From the NCBI GenBank assembly GCA_030838445.1, contig JAUZFQ010000082.1:1-35167 (forward strand): a stretch of 35,167 nucleotides of DNA, in the 5' to 3' direction. Below the pieces are notes generated by a model. The model saw only the letters and a program-made list of their open reading frames with translations. It was not told the origin of the DNA and searched no databases. Positions 34,768 to 35,167 of the stretch are shown piece after piece. Position numbers and translations under genes: made by a program. Numbering within the stretch: the stretch's first letter is position 1; every line of letters begins with the position of its first letter. The stretch comes from Pyrinomonadaceae bacterium. GTDB taxonomy: Bacteria > Acidobacteriota > Blastocatellia > Pyrinomonadales > Pyrinomonadaceae.

Positions 34768-34968
34768 ATGAAACAGCAAGAGAAAACCAACCCCGACACC
34801 TCGCACGACGACACACCTAAGGCCAGCGAAACTCCATTCTTCGCGCGCTTCCTCGAAGGCCAGCACGCCGAAGCCACACCGGGCGCGGCGAACGACGAGG
34901 CCATTTTTCAAACCTTGAAATACCCCTCCGACCGCGACGAAGATTGGAAGCCCTTGTCTCATGTCTAA
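34768..34968 (+). CDS. Microviridin-type graspetide (omega-ester peptide) precursor
   Basis: The 66-residue peptide has AAGGAG 8 bp upstream of its ATG. It carries the leader helix PFFARFLEGQ (23-32), the ligase recognition motif of microviridin precursors. The C-terminal core TLKYPSDRDEDW (49-60) matches microviridin TxKYPSDxEE. By analogy, Thr49-Asp55 and Ser54-Asp57 esters and a Lys51-Glu58 amide would be formed by ATP-grasp ligases, giving a tricyclic protease-inhibitor-like peptide. The first 22 residues are hydrophilic. The ligase, acetyltransferase and exporter genes are not in the window; they would lie to the right. Asp at the first acidic ring position and Arg before it vary from cyanobacterial cores. 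A 42-bp palindrome follows. Ring pattern is inferred from the family. Confidence 0.9.
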   Translation: MKQQEKTNPDTSHDDTPKASETPFFARFLEGQHAEATPGAANDEAIFQTLKYPSDRDEDWKPLSHV

Positions 34969-35103
34969 ACGGCGCGTGCGGCGTCGTGCGGCGCTCGTAA
35001 CTCCGAAGTTCAGAGAGGCCGGGTTGCGCGCCCGCCGCACACGACTTTAACGTGAGTCGAAACTCTAAACACTAAACCAAGACGCTCTCTCGCAAGAGCG
35101 CCA

Positions 35104-35145
35104 CAGGCGAGAAGGGCATCCCGCGCGGGATGCCCTTCTCGCCTG
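35104..35145. terminator. Perfect 42-bp palindrome (terminator or attenuator)
   Basis: CAGGCGAGAAGGGCATCCCGC (21 bases) followed immediately by its exact reverse complement. A T-tract is absent; TGACTTGTAAAAC follows. It lies about 135 bp after the precursor stop, where partial termination would let a short precursor mRNA accumulate over downstream enzyme mRNA. It could also be a protein-binding or recombination site. A smaller stem, CGCTCT/AGAGCG (35083-35100), precedes it. Confidence 0.65.
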
Positions 35146-35167
35146 ACTTGTAAAACTTCCCATACCT

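Noticed and set aside
34961-35050. A 29-codon Arg-rich frame overlapping the end of the precursor gene.
   Set aside because: Very short, low complexity, no ribosome-binding site; likely chance in GC-rich DNA.
1-35167. CRISPR array, insertion sequence or rRNA genes.
   Set aside because: I saw no array of regularly spaced repeats, no transposase-like protein and no rRNA signature.

Overview
The window is a GC-rich chromosomal segment (roughly 60-65 percent GC in genes, with AT-rich intergenic islands). Its gene styles point to Acidobacteriota, most likely class Blastocatellia: a subtilase with GVIISD repeats, a CHAT-TPR protein, an ECF-like sigma factor beside a zinc-finger anti-sigma factor, and a DUF4214 protein with a Pro/Ser/Thr linker. 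The phylum is an inference from style, not from a marker-gene search.

Region 1 (1-9 kb) is housekeeping. It holds the tryptophan operon trpG (5' end cut off), trpD, trpC, trpF, then a GGDEF protein and an AT-rich six-helix membrane protein inserted before trpB and trpA. recA follows with its own promoter, a possible SOS-type operator and a terminator. Region 2 (9-12.5 kb) holds a 5'-deoxyadenosine/SAH-type deaminase, a LamG-like plus alpha/beta-hydrolase fusion, a tRNA-Phe(GAA), and a candidate small RNA that starts at a full-consensus promoter divergent from the tRNA.

Region 3 (12.5-24.8 kb) is a stress and signalling neighbourhood. It contains a secreted protein, a CHAT-TPR protease-like protein, an anti-sigma factor with two zinc motifs, its ECF-like sigma factor, an NMT1/THI5-type binding protein, a caspase-like C14 protein and an M48 metallopeptidase. 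A shared promoter-like element (A-tract followed by GGTAATA) lies upstream of three of these genes and is probably the target of the local sigma factor. The leader of the binding-protein gene can form two long crossing helices, as a pseudoknot or a switch would.

Region 4 (25-34.7 kb) has a DUF4214 protein and a subtilase, transcribed divergently. Each has a -24/-12 (sigma-54) promoter-like site, one perfect and one near-perfect. A GNAT acetyltransferase and a large TPR-GAF-AAA+-Fis sigma-54 activator follow, so the likely activator lies in the same neighbourhood.

Region 5 (34.7 kb to the end) contains a 66-residue peptide with the two hallmarks of a microviridin-type graspetide precursor: the leader motif PFFARFLEGQ and the core TLKYPSDRDEDW. 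A perfect 42-bp palindrome follows it. The ATP-grasp ligases expected for such a pathway would lie just beyond the right edge. This is the most exciting item in the window.
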